This document shows positions 5,635 through 12,646 of a DNA stretch of 37,265 bases, one piece after another. The stretch spans positions 1,331-38,595 of the forward strand of contig NZ_RARB01000015.1 of NCBI RefSeq assembly GCF_003612015.1. Direction: 5' to 3'. The stretch is from Pantoea piersonii (GTDB lineage: Bacteria > Pseudomonadota > Gammaproteobacteria > Enterobacterales > Enterobacteriaceae). Positions within the stretch are counted from its first letter, which is position 1; each line of letters opens with the position of its first letter. The notes beneath the pieces were generated by a model that worked only from the letters and a program-made list of their open reading frames with translations, did no database searches and was not told the DNA's origin. The translations under genes were made by a program, and so were the position numbers.

Positions 5635-5648
5635 TTACCCCAGGGTAA
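5635..5648. promoter_or_regulatory. palindrome resembling a repressor operator
   Basis: TTACCC-CA-GGGTAA is a perfect 6-base-arm palindrome about 90 bases upstream of the LexA-controlled gene. It resembles the OL-side palindrome ATACCCTGGGTAT at 1663-1675 in core (ACCC/GGGT), so the phage repressor might bind it too. This is only a similarity of short words. Confidence 0.35.
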
Positions 5649-5879
5649 CTGCAGAAACGCTCCTGTTCGTGCGGTTCAGGCAGGACGCGCAGCAGTCATT
5701 TTTGGTTTAATAACCCAGTCAGTATGTAAATAATTGATTTTATTAACCGCTTAAGCTTGTTATTTCTTGAAAAACAGCCAGCCTTAGAGCTTGTCCGGTT
5801 GTTGAGACGGCCTCGCCAGTATGATCGGGCAAAAAAAGAGGCCAGGAAGAGGCTCCTGTAGCATTTCTCTACCACGGTT

Positions 5880-5913
5880 GCCCGCTGCCCTTCCTCGTGC
5901 GGCGGGCTTTTTT
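5880..5913 (+). terminator. terminator-like hairpin
   Basis: GCCCGC (5880-5885) pairs with GCGGGC (5902-5907) and is followed by six Ts. No gene lies in 5582-5879 apart from the palindrome noted at 5635. Confidence 0.65.
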
Positions 5914-5992
5914 AAAGAAACGGCGTGCATGCAAACTCTTCAACCGGTATTACCATCCCGTAGTTCACTGAAGATGGGCGCGGTTTGTCTCT

Positions 5993-6014
5993 GCCCCGTC
6001 GCCGGGGCTTTTTT
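5993..6014 (+). terminator. rho-independent terminator
   Basis: GCCCCG-TCGC-CGGGGC followed by six Ts. It is the second of three consecutive plus-strand terminators (5880, 5993, 6148) in a stretch without a convincing gene. Confidence 0.8.
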
Positions 6015-6147
6015 GCCCGGAAAGTTACTTCGAGCTCAATCACAAACAAAAAATAAACAATCATATCTATCTACAGTGAACGCTGTATAGTGGCCTGGCC
6101 AGCGAATCTGGCATTCAGGATTTCCCTGTCCCCTTGAACGAATTCAT

Positions 6148-6170
6148 GCTCGTGTAACGCGGGCTTTTTT
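6148..6170 (+). terminator. terminator ahead of the duplicated block
   Basis: GCTCG pairs with CGGGC (one G-T pair) and is followed by six Ts. It precedes the decayed second copy of the 3529-3973 block, as the terminator at 3335-3358 precedes the first copy. Confidence 0.6.
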
Positions 6171-6234
6171 ATGCCAGTTTTTCATACATCTTAAACAGGA
6201 TGCAGTATGCATCATCCTTCGCGCGTAACAGCTT

Positions 6235-6527
6235 CCACAGGATAAGGGCCGTTCCCGGGATTTATTCAGCCACGCCAATACAGCAATAAAATTTAATCCC
6301 CAGCCGACAGAGGAACATTTTCCATGATGCAGTCACACATCAGGGGCGATGCCGCTTTTGCTCGCCCCTATAACGCCATCCGCGATATCAAATTTGCACC
6401 TGAAATATTGTCACCGGCGCCAGCTTCTCATCTCGGCCGCCGGCCCTTCCCTCATTGCCACCGCTGCCGTTATTACAGGTTGCGTTTGTCCCTGTTGTTG
6501 AATTTTTTTCAGGAGGATAAGCCATGA
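6235..6527 (+). repeat. decayed second copy of the 3650-3973 block
   Basis: Positions 6235-6527 align by eye with about 3670-3973. Shared stretches include CAGCCGACAGAGGAACATTT, GGGGCGATGCCGCTTTTGCT and CCATCCGCGATATC (with one or two changes). The 5' part corresponds to the end of the 3529-3735 gene without its reading frame; the 3' part is the MMQS gene copy. The block probably arose by tandem duplication or by recombination with a related phage. Confidence 0.75.
6324..6520 (+). pseudogene. frameshifted copy of the proline-rich gene at 3764
   Basis: The start (MMQSHIRGDAAFARPYNAIRD) matches the intact copy at 3764. One A is missing in the run after CCTGAAA (near 6408). After this point the frame diverges; read one base over, the old frame continues as IVTGASFSSRPPALPSLPP and LPLLQVAFVPVVEFF, closely matching the intact gene, to TAA 6518-6520. 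In the shifted frame translation would reach 6527. The AGGAGG before the next gene is kept. I regard it as a recent single-base loss in a redundant copy. Confidence 0.8.
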
Positions 6528-6928
6528 TGTCTCAGATCTGGCCCGAACGTCATAAAGAACAACCGGACGCTGAGGAACAGGCTGCGTTTGAAAAAGAGCA
6601 GTGGATCGATGATGAGGCGTATCGTCTGCTGTCCTTTTTCCCGGAGCAGCTTAATTCCTTCCGGCACTGGAACGTGCACCCCGAAGTAAAAAAATGCTGC
6701 GCCTGTAACGGAGCAGATGATGCCTACCGGGATTTTATTCTCCGGCTGGCCTACCTTCAGGCAGAGCGCAATTACGACCTGCAGGTCGTGTCCGGTCGGG
6801 AGGAGCCTGCGTTATCTGGTTATGGGCAGTGCCCTGCACAGCCTGCTTCCGGAGCCGGATGTGTTCGACAGGATATGTGTTGTGGCGCCGGAGTTCAGCC
6901 GGCGCACAACGGAGGGCATGGCGAGTAA
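6524..6928 (+). CDS. hypothetical prophage protein fused out of frame to a RecE remnant
   Basis: AGGAGG about 8 bases upstream gives a strong start at ATG 6524 or 6527. Residues 1-88 look like an intact small protein, acidic and helical (EEQAAFEKEQWIDDEAYRLL, FFPEQLNSFRHWNVHPEV) with KCCACNGADDAYRDFILRL, where CCAC may bind metal. From about 6795 the frame enters the DNA of a RecE-type nuclease read in the wrong frame, giving a meaningless tail up to 6928. A deletion probably joined the two genes. The N-terminal protein is of unknown function, and the fused tail is unlikely to fold. Confidence 0.55.
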   Translation: MMSQIWPERHKEQPDAEEQAAFEKEQWIDDEAYRLLSFFPEQLNSFRHWNVHPEVKKCCACNGADDAYRDFILRLAYLQAERNYDLQVVSGREEPALSGYGQCPAQPASGAGCVRQDMCCGAGVQPAHNGGHGE

Positions 6929-7211
6929 GAAAGCCTTCCTGGACGACTGCGCCAGCCCCGGTGTGACAGTTCTGGACGTGGCGCAGGGCCGGAAGCTGAG
7001 GCAGATGCGTGACAGCGCCCTTGCCCATCCTGCCGCGTGCTGGCTGCCGGAAACAGACGGACACAGCGAAGTTTCGATGTACTGGACTGAAGACGAGACG
7101 GGTGAGCGTTGCCATATCTGGCCGGATAAATTTCTGACCAGGCAGCCGGTTATGGTGGACGTAAAAAAAGACACTGTGAACAGACAGGTAAACTCTGGAA
7201 AAAGGGTTTAA
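6800..7211 (+). pseudogene. truncated RecE/exonuclease VIII-type nuclease
   Basis: In the frame that ends at 7211, the sequence carries hallmarks of the RecE-type PD-(D/E)XK exonuclease: MGSALHSLLPEPDVFDR, EFSRRTTEG, GRKLRQMRDSALAHPA, then SMYWTEDETGERC, PDKF and MVDVKKD, the last holding the D-x-K active-site end. The usual N-terminus is missing and was replaced by an unrelated gene. After VDVKK the sequence turns into a short tail and stops, so the C-terminal half is gone. In a working phage this exonuclease would make the single strands for the annealing protein at 4149. It is almost certainly inactive. Confidence 0.7.
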
Positions 7212-7676
7212 GTTCGCCAGAAAAAACTTAATTCACACTGGTTTGTGCACCGGGCTGGACCTTTCCGGTATATAATTTGTAATGGTTTGTCTTAACGTCA
7301 CGGGAAGAAAGACATATTCTGAAATTAACCAGGGACACTTTCATGAATATTCAGTTTTCTGACTTCCCTGGGCCGATACTCAGTGATAACTTTTCCACAT
7401 ACAAGGCAAAAATAAATCAGTCACATAAGGACTTTACCCAAAAGCAGATTCAGATACCAGGCTGAAAAAGTACACGTCTGATTATTTGAGCCATCAGCGA
7501 CCCGGCGGTTAAGTTATTTACACCAAAATTCAGGGGTTCTCTGGCAGCAACTCAGCCAGAAGGGCTGACTGTACCTTGCTGGCGGAGTGGCTGAAAACCC
7601 GGTTGCCTCACGAGGCTTTATTTCGTCAAAAGGCACACCACTGAGTTATCATTCAGCAAATACCAGGAACAGATAA
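7212..7676 (+). other. 465-base stretch without a convincing gene
   Basis: The stretch holds a TATAAT box (7271-7276) without a good -35 element. It also holds a 40-residue frame (7343-7465, start MNIQFSDFPGPILSD) of unknown nature with AGGGA upstream, and a small hairpin GCCT-CACG-AGGC (7605-7616) followed by TTTATTT. It probably consists of remnants between the RecE and fimbrial pseudogenes. Confidence 0.4.
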
Positions 7677-8315
7677 ATGACCCGACAAGTCAATCTCTGC
7701 ATTATCACAGCGGCAATTATCTGCTCTTTTGCTCTGACAACAGGAAAATATGTGCCACCTCAAAAAGAGCCACAAACATTTCATTTTAAAAGTGGTGCGG
7801 CACAGCTTATTTATGGCGAAAACGCGAACAGTGTATCACTGACAGTGATGAACCCACAGTTATATCCCATGCTGGTTCAGCCTGAAGTCGCTGCCGAAGA
7901 TAAAAAAATAAAAGCGCCCTTTATCGTCACGCCGCCTCTCTTCCGTCTGGATGGACTTCAGCAAAGAAGAATTAAAGGTATAGCAATCCGCAATCATGAC
8001 AGCGACACAAATGAACATCTTTTCTGGCTGTGCCTGACCGGGATGCTTCCAGAACCTGAATCTGGCCGGACTGATGCTGGTTATAAAAAGAGACAGAGAG
8101 GTCACGGCGCACCCTTTCTCACGCAGCTGCATCTGAAACACTGTCTGAAACTGTTTATACGAACTTCACGCCTGAGGCACACGCCAGACGATGTTGCTTC
8201 GAACCTGCCCCTGGAGAAGACGGTTAACAGTTCAGGGGAATTCCCGGTAGCTGGAAAGGGATTAATACCTGCCATAAGCGTTTCTACAACGGCTTCAACA
8301 GCCGCCTGCCCCTGA
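7677..8315 (+). pseudogene. degenerate fimbrial periplasmic chaperone (PapD/FimC family)
   Basis: The frame opens with a signal-peptide-like start (LCIITAAIICSFALTTGKY) and a PapD-type first domain. This includes GAAQLIYGENANSVSLTVMN (edge strand region), then PFIVTPPLFRLDG and LFWLCLTGMLPEPE, where chaperones carry IVTPPLF and FWMNVKAIP. It continues to LHLKHCLKLFIRTSRL, equivalent to the family's xxLKLFYRP strand. The second immunoglobulin-like domain is missing; the last 45 residues are unrelated and end early at 8313-8315. An usher remnant follows. Without domain 2 it cannot be a normal chaperone. A separate complete operon with an intact chaperone lies at 24622-30886. Confidence 0.75.
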
Positions 8316-8363
8316 ACGTTTCAGAGATTTTTAACTGCGTTTCCTTTCGCAGCGACATGTTTT

Positions 8364-8504
8364 GCCTCTGACGACCGTATGGTTCCTTCAGGTCAGTATA
8401 TGTTCGCACCGATGATACGTCGCGTGGCCAGGATCCAGGCTCGTGTAGCGGCAAAGCGAAACTGCTACTGGTCTAGCCGTAATCTCTCGCCAGTTCACTG
8501 CTGA
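8364..8504 (+). pseudogene. fimbrial usher remnant
   Basis: The frame at 8364-8504 reads ASDDRMVPSGQYMFAPMIRR and VARIQARVAAKRN, matching the usher stretch in which SDDRM is followed by FAP, a GIA-like motif and a VTVRQNG strand. The frame then breaks and stops. The remaining DNA to 8749 shows only scattered similarity. With the chaperone remnant upstream, this marks a lost chaperone-usher operon inside the prophage. Confidence 0.6.
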
Positions 8505-8749
8505 GTGTCCCCCTGAAAGATGGTTGCAAGGTAATACACGCGCCTCTCATCGGTACAGTTACACCCCGTCAGTCCATTCAGCAGCTTTAAACGGGGTTGC
8601 GTCAGAACAGCGCCTTCTCTGGAATATCAGTCAGTGTGTTACTCACCTGACACGTCAGCCAGTCCTGACAGGGGCGATATCCGTTACTGGCTGAATAACA
8701 GAACGGCTGCTCAGGATGAATATTTATCAGCATAAAAGCAGGTGACATA

Positions 8750-8977
8750 ATGAATCAGTACAAAAACGCTCAACGTTTACCCCCAAAAAAAGGTTTTCGT
8801 CAGATGGCTGAAGCCGCCGCCAGGGCAGAATGCTCGGGACTTTATGACATCGCAGCGCTCCTCTGGCACAAAGCTACGCCTCTGGCCAGAAAACCCGTTA
8901 ATGCCCTGTGGGCTGAACATCGTCGCCAGTATTGTTTAAGTATTATCCGTAACCAGTGGTCAGGCCCGGGTAACTGA
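8750..8977 (+). CDS. ANR-family (AraC negative regulator) protein
   Basis: A 75-residue protein starts at ATG 8750 with AGGTGA upstream. The core FRQMAEAAARAECSGLYDIA, ALLWHKATPLARKPVNALWA and EHRRQYCLSI matches the ANR family, small phage- and plasmid-borne regulators such as Aar of enteroaggregative E. coli that bind and inhibit AraC-type virulence activators. It would act in the cytoplasm by protein contact. It lies directly behind fimbrial remnants and before excisionase and integrase. ANR genes often sit in prophages with adhesin genes, so it may once have tuned a fimbrial activator. The family match is good; the target is unknown. Confidence 0.75.
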   Translation: MNQYKNAQRLPPKKGFRQMAEAAARAECSGLYDIAALLWHKATPLARKPVNALWAEHRRQYCLSIIRNQWSGPGN

Positions 8978-9164
8978 ACCTTCCGGCGCAGGGTTAAAAT
9001 AACCAGTAAAGATTCACTTTTGTGTATTCCTGCTACTCGTTCAGCATGCTATTTTATTTTTACAAATTAATACTTCAGCCTGCACCGGATTATAAAACAA
9101 AATACTAAACCTCCAGTTATGGCATATTATTTAGTCTGGCAGTCATCTGAAACGAGGCATAGCT

Positions 9165-9443
9165 ATGAGCAGAAAAATTATCGAATACATCGATGAGAAG
9201 TTACTGTCGCTGGATGTTGATCCGTCAGAGCAGTTTGTTTACTTTATTGCCAAAATGTCCCTTATCGCCCAGCCTGCAGCGTGGATAGTAAAAGACATGC
9301 CTTACAAAATGGACACCCTCTGTCTCTCACAATCAAAGGCGGAGGAAATTTTAAACCGACATGGAGATGCACATTCCTACATAGCGCCGTTATATTATGT
9401 CGCAAAAACAGACATAAATTTTACGGACCAGCATCCCTACTGA
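9165..9443 (+). CDS. hypothetical prophage-region protein
   Basis: ATG 9165 has CGAGG about 9 bases upstream. The 92-residue product begins MSRKIIEYIDEKLLSLDVD, continues with SEQFVYFIAKMSLIAQPAAW and then ILNRHGDAHSYIAPLYYVAK, and ends at 9443. It has no signal peptide. The base composition is more AT-rich than the early-operon genes. It may be an intact small gene or a truncated one, because an overlapping frame continues past its stop. Upstream, 8978-9164 holds nothing I can identify. The family is not recognised. Confidence 0.45.
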   Translation: MSRKIIEYIDEKLLSLDVDPSEQFVYFIAKMSLIAQPAAWIVKDMPYKMDTLCLSQSKAEEILNRHGDAHSYIAPLYYVAKTDINFTDQHPY

Positions 9444-9695
9444 ATGACGCATGGATTACTTTTGGTTCTTCATCTGGAAATCAACAGTTTTATATGAAGT
9501 GCTAATTAAAAACAGACCTTAAAGCGTATAAGCAGATGTCTGTGCAGGAAGAACATCACCTCTGATGCCGCAAATTAACGGCAGCGACAGACTATGTCTG
9601 CTTATCCTCCCTGGTTCCCGCAATCAGGTTGTCTTTATGACATCAGCCTGGCTATTCATTTTGCGTAAAAAACCACCCCTCAAAGCGATTTCCCT

Positions 9696-9725
9696 GGCAG
9701 ACACCTCACAGGTATCTGCCTTTTT
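9696..9725 (+). terminator. rho-independent terminator before excisionase
   Basis: GGCAGA-C-ACCT-CAC-AGGT-A-TCTGCC forms a 10-base-pair stem with one internal mismatch, followed by five Ts. It lies about 120 bases upstream of xis, so N-dependent transcription would have to read through it. Confidence 0.8.
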
Positions 9726-9841
9726 ATTGCCCCGATTAATGCATTCATTAGCGGTAAGCCGGCGGCTGAGTGAGAAAGTGGCGTCACTGATCAGCTTTCT
9801 TTAGTTTGCGAGCAAAACCTGTTAAAAATCCCGGAGACAAA

Positions 9842-10102
9842 ATGGCAAAGCTACTCAACTTACAGGAATGGGCGAACTCCACATATTCCCGGCCCCCTTC
9901 CCTGTCTACACTTCGCCGCTGGGTGCGGGAAGGCCGGATTTATCCCTGTCCTCAGCTGCATGGCAAAGAATACAAGCTTCATCCTGACTCGGTTTACATC
10001 AGTCCCCGCAAAAACGGTAAAAATGCTTTAGCTCACATTTCCAGTACAGGAGCGGGTGAAACGCTGCTGGAGAAAATCAGACATGGCGAAAAGACCCGCT
10101 AA
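9842..10102 (+). CDS. xis: lambda-type excisionase (Xis)
   Basis: The protein bends attachment-site DNA and directs the integrase toward excision. ATG 9842 has GGAGA upstream; an upstream frame to 9806 lacks a ribosome binding site. The sequence shows the winged-helix pattern of lambda Xis: LLNLQEWANSTYSRPPSLST, then LRRWVREGRIYPCPQLHGKEY and KLHPDSVYI, where lambda has a W-RRWVRE-RI-P-GREY arrangement. At 86 residues it is slightly longer than lambda Xis (72). It overlaps the integrase start by 20 bases, as lambda xis overlaps int, so both are expressed together. Confidence 0.9.
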   Translation: MAKLLNLQEWANSTYSRPPSLSTLRRWVREGRIYPCPQLHGKEYKLHPDSVYISPRKNGKNALAHISSTGAGETLLEKIRHGEKTR

Positions 10103-11168
10103 TTATGAAAGCAATCTTCCACGCAACCTGACGTACCGGCAGGCACGAAAAACTTATCACTGGCGTAATCCTCATACGGGAAAGGAATATTCTCTTGGCA
10201 GGATTGCACGACGGGATGCGATAGCGCAGGCAATCGAAGCCAATAACTATCTCGACCAGAATTATGCCCCCTCTGCTCTCCTGATGAAATTACAGGCCAG
10301 GCCTGTCATGACATTCACCGGCTGGATTTCGAACTATGAAGCAATACTGGTTCGCCGGAACGTAAAGCCTGCCACTATGCGGTTACGTCTTTATCAGCTC
10401 AAATCACTGGCGAAGCATTTCGGCGAGCAACCATTAGCGGATATCACTACCCGGGATGTTGCGCTTTTCCTGGAGAGTTACATTACTGGTGGCAAACGGA
10501 CAATGGCAGTTATCCTCAGGAGTGTGCTGAATGACATCTTCCGGGAAGCCATTGTGGCCGGGATTATTGAACGAAACCCGGTAGAACCTACGCGTGCATC
10601 CGTACCTAAAATACAGAGAAGCCGGCTCTCAACAGAAGATCTTCGCAAATTGCTGGAGGCCACGCGTGAAGTGGAGCCGTGGTTTTACAAAGCCATGCTT
10701 ATCGCCCTCTTGAGCGCCCAGCGCAGAGAGGATATTACCCGCATGAAGTTTTCTGATGTCAGAGACGGGCGCCTGTTCATTACGCAAAGCAAAAAAGGAA
10801 ACAAGCTGGCCATACCTGTCGCGCTCGGGCTTCCTGAAATAGACATGACGCTGAGCGATGGCATTGCATTATGCCGAAGAGATAATCCTTCTGAGTATCT
10901 GATTTATTCAGCCACCAGACGTCATGGACGCAAGCCCGGCCCGGTCTCGCCAGAAAATATTACCCAGGCCTTTTCCCGTGCACGCGCGCGCTGTGGCCTG
11001 GACACCATCGAGAATCCGCCGACCTTTCATGAAATAAGAAGCCTGTCCGGACGTCTGTATGAAGCCAGACATGGTGAGGCCTTTGCCCAGCGGCTGCTGG
11101 GTCATAAAAATCTTTCAATGACCAAAAAGTACCTTGATCCCCGCAGAGACGAGTACGTGCTGGTCTAA
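10083..11168 (+). CDS. int: prophage tyrosine recombinase (lambda-type integrase)
   Basis: The 361-residue enzyme recombines phage and bacterial attachment sites. I start it at ATG 10083 (MAKRPANYES) because lambda Int begins similarly and this start lies near the end of xis. Residues 1-60 resemble the lambda arm-binding domain (NLTYRQARKTYHWRNPHTGK). Residues 75-165 are the core-binding domain. The catalytic domain has all expected residues: R214 (AQRRED), K237 (QSKKG), H316 and R319 (FHEIRSLS), H341 (LLGHKN) and the nucleophile Y350 (KKYLD). The protein therefore looks active. It is the last prophage gene, followed by three phased repeats that may be arm sites, then host genes. Confidence 0.95.
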   Translation: MAKRPANYESNLPRNLTYRQARKTYHWRNPHTGKEYSLGRIARRDAIAQAIEANNYLDQNYAPSALLMKLQARPVMTFTGWISNYEAILVRRNVKPATMRLRLYQLKSLAKHFGEQPLADITTRDVALFLESYITGGKRTMAVILRSVLNDIFREAIVAGIIERNPVEPTRASVPKIQRSRLSTEDLRKLLEATREVEPWFYKAMLIALLSAQRREDITRMKFSDVRDGRLFITQSKKGNKLAIPVALGLPEIDMTLSDGIALCRRDNPSEYLIYSATRRHGRKPGPVSPENITQAFSRARARCGLDTIENPPTFHEIRSLSGRLYEARHGEAFAQRLLGHKNLSMTKKYLDPRRDEYVLV

Positions 11169-11182
11169 AGCATATATGTGAT

Positions 11183-11211
11183 TTTCGGACAAATTTCGGA
11201 CATTTTCGGAC
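11183..11211 (+). repeat. three phased TTTCGGAC repeats, candidate attachment-site arm sites
   Basis: TTTCGGAC occurs at 11183-11190, 11194-11201 and 11204-11211, with start spacing of 11 and 10 bases, close to one helical turn. The array begins 14 bases after the integrase stop. Arm-type integrase sites are short direct repeats next to int, so this is probably the prophage end (att region). The core site itself cannot be defined without the other prophage end. Confidence 0.6.
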
Positions 11212-11290
11212 CGGCGAAAATTTCACCTTGCAAATCATGCCGTTATGGATAAACTATATACAAAACATATATATTCCATATAAGGCCGCT

Positions 11291-11536
11291 ATGGGCATTG
11301 TTAAAATTTCTGACCTGATGCATGAGAACCTGCGTATCGCTAGCCAGGCGATGAGCCGTTCCATCAATGCGCAAGCCGAACACTGGCTTAAGCTGGGCAT
11401 GCTGGCGGAGCTTTATCCGCAATTTACCCAGCAGGAGCTGGCGCAGCTGTTGATCCGCGTTGAACTGGAGCATGGCAGCGACCTGCGTCAGTTAATCTCG
11501 ACTTCCGAACGCATTCCACAAGGAGACGTGCAGTGA
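11291..11536 (+). CDS. ParD-like family protein
   Basis: ATG 11291 has AAGG 7 bases upstream; an upstream frame to 11228 lies in AT-rich promoter DNA. The 81-residue product (MGIVKISDLMHENLRIASQA) has a ribbon-helix-helix pattern: VKISDLMHENLRIAS forms a strand and helix, and MSRSINAQAEHWLKLGMLAE the second helix with the conserved R-S-I-N-A-Q-E/A-W signature of ParD-type antitoxins. The C-terminus (LAQLLIRVELEHGSDLRQL) is where antitoxins bind a partner. No ParE toxin follows; instead the gene overlaps a methionine aminopeptidase by four bases. It is probably a DNA-binding autoregulator of the pair. Confidence 0.8.
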   Translation: MGIVKISDLMHENLRIASQAMSRSINAQAEHWLKLGMLAELYPQFTQQELAQLLIRVELEHGSDLRQLISTSERIPQGDVQ

Positions 11537-12321
11537 AAAGAAGCGTGAAGATCCATACCTCAGAACAGATTGAACTGGCGCGCGCGGCGGGTCATGCCGC
11601 TGCGCAGGTGCTGGCGATGATTACGCCGCATGTGCAGCCGGGCGTGACAACTGTAGAGCTGGATGATATTTGCCACGACTTTATCGTTAACGAGCTGAAG
11701 GTTATCCCCGCCAATATCGGCTATCAGGGATATACGCGCACCACCTGTATTTCAGTCAATCATGTGGTCTGTCACGGTATTCCCTCAGCGAAGAAGCTGA
11801 AAAAAGGGGATATCGTCAATATTGATATCGGCATTATTAAAGATGGCTGGTACGGCGATACCAGCCGCATGTACTTTGTCGGCGAGCCGTCAGTGCGTGC
11901 CCGGCGCCTGGTAGACATCACCTATCAGTCGATGGTTGCAGGCATTCACAGCGTGAAACCGGGCGCTACGCTGGGAGATATCGGCGCGGCTATTCAGCGC
12001 GTCGCCGAAGAGGCAGGTTTTTCGGTCGTGCGCGACTATTGCGGCCATGGCGTCGGCCAGATTTATCACGATGAGCCGCAGATTCTGCATTACGGTACGC
12101 CAGGGGAAGGTCTGACGCTTCAGCCAGGCATGATCTTTACCATTGAACCGATGATCAATGCCGGTAAAGCCGGCACCAGCGTGCTTTCTGACGGCTGGAC
12201 GGTGGTCACGAAAGATCGCTCCCTTTCCGCCCAGTGGGAACATACGGTGGCGGTGACCGAGGACGGGTTTGATCTGCTGACGCCCTGGCCTGATGGCACC
12301 GGCGACTATCCTGCGGTTTAA
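11533..12321 (+). CDS. map: type I methionine aminopeptidase (second copy type)
   Basis: This cytoplasmic metalloenzyme removes the initiator Met from new proteins. The GTG start at 11533 overlaps the ParD-like stop (GTGA) and has AAGGAG upstream (CACAAGGAGACGT). The 262-residue product has all five metal ligands: D98 (NIDIGI), D109 (GDTSR), H172 (GHGVG), E205 (IEPM) and E236 (WEHTV), plus the substrate His H81 (CHGIP). The main enterobacterial map gene lies near rpsB; this ParD-linked gene is probably an accessory paralogue. Coupling to an RHH regulator suggests conditional expression. Confidence 0.92.
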   Translation: MKRSVKIHTSEQIELARAAGHAAAQVLAMITPHVQPGVTTVELDDICHDFIVNELKVIPANIGYQGYTRTTCISVNHVVCHGIPSAKKLKKGDIVNIDIGIIKDGWYGDTSRMYFVGEPSVRARRLVDITYQSMVAGIHSVKPGATLGDIGAAIQRVAEEAGFSVVRDYCGHGVGQIYHDEPQILHYGTPGEGLTLQPGMIFTIEPMINAGKAGTSVLSDGWTVVTKDRSLSAQWEHTVAVTEDGFDLLTPWPDGTGDYPAV

Positions 12322-12646
12322 CGCTTAAGCGAGTCGCGCACAAGCATTTAGCTGGATGTGCAGCCGGAACCAGGCAAAGTAGCAGAGGGCGCTGCTGACC
12401 AGCGCGCTAAATGGAAGTGTGTACATTCTTCTTGAGACTGCAGTGCTGGCAGCGTTAAAGCTGATTTTCTGGCGTCGTCCGACGTCAGTAATGGTTTCCT
12501 CGCCTGCCCGGCAGGCGAGGATGATATCAAGCCGATAGATAATAACCGCCCCTGTCCCGAGCAGAGTAAGTCGCTTCCGCGATGCCATTTATCATGGTTA
12601 GCCCTACGCCCGACTGGCAGATGCAAGCCGCCTGCTATAAACGTAT
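12322..12646. other. 325-base intergenic region with a long hairpin
   Basis: CCTCGCCTGCC (12498-12508) and GGCAGGCGAGG (12510-12520) form an 11-base inverted repeat around one base. No T-run follows on either strand, so it is at best a stalling or bidirectional structure between the convergent map and sugar-binding genes. No coding frame here is convincing. Confidence 0.5.

Noticed and set aside
5821..6090. 89-residue plus-strand frame
   Set aside because: It runs across two terminators, has no ribosome binding site and shows no protein character.
9565..9804. 79-residue plus-strand frame
   Set aside because: It contains the terminator at 9696-9725 and has no ribosome binding site.
11183..11211. 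Short CRISPR-like repeats
   Set aside because: Repeat units of 8 bases with 2-3 base gaps cannot be a CRISPR array; no cas genes occur. No tRNA or rRNA gene was recognised anywhere in the window either.
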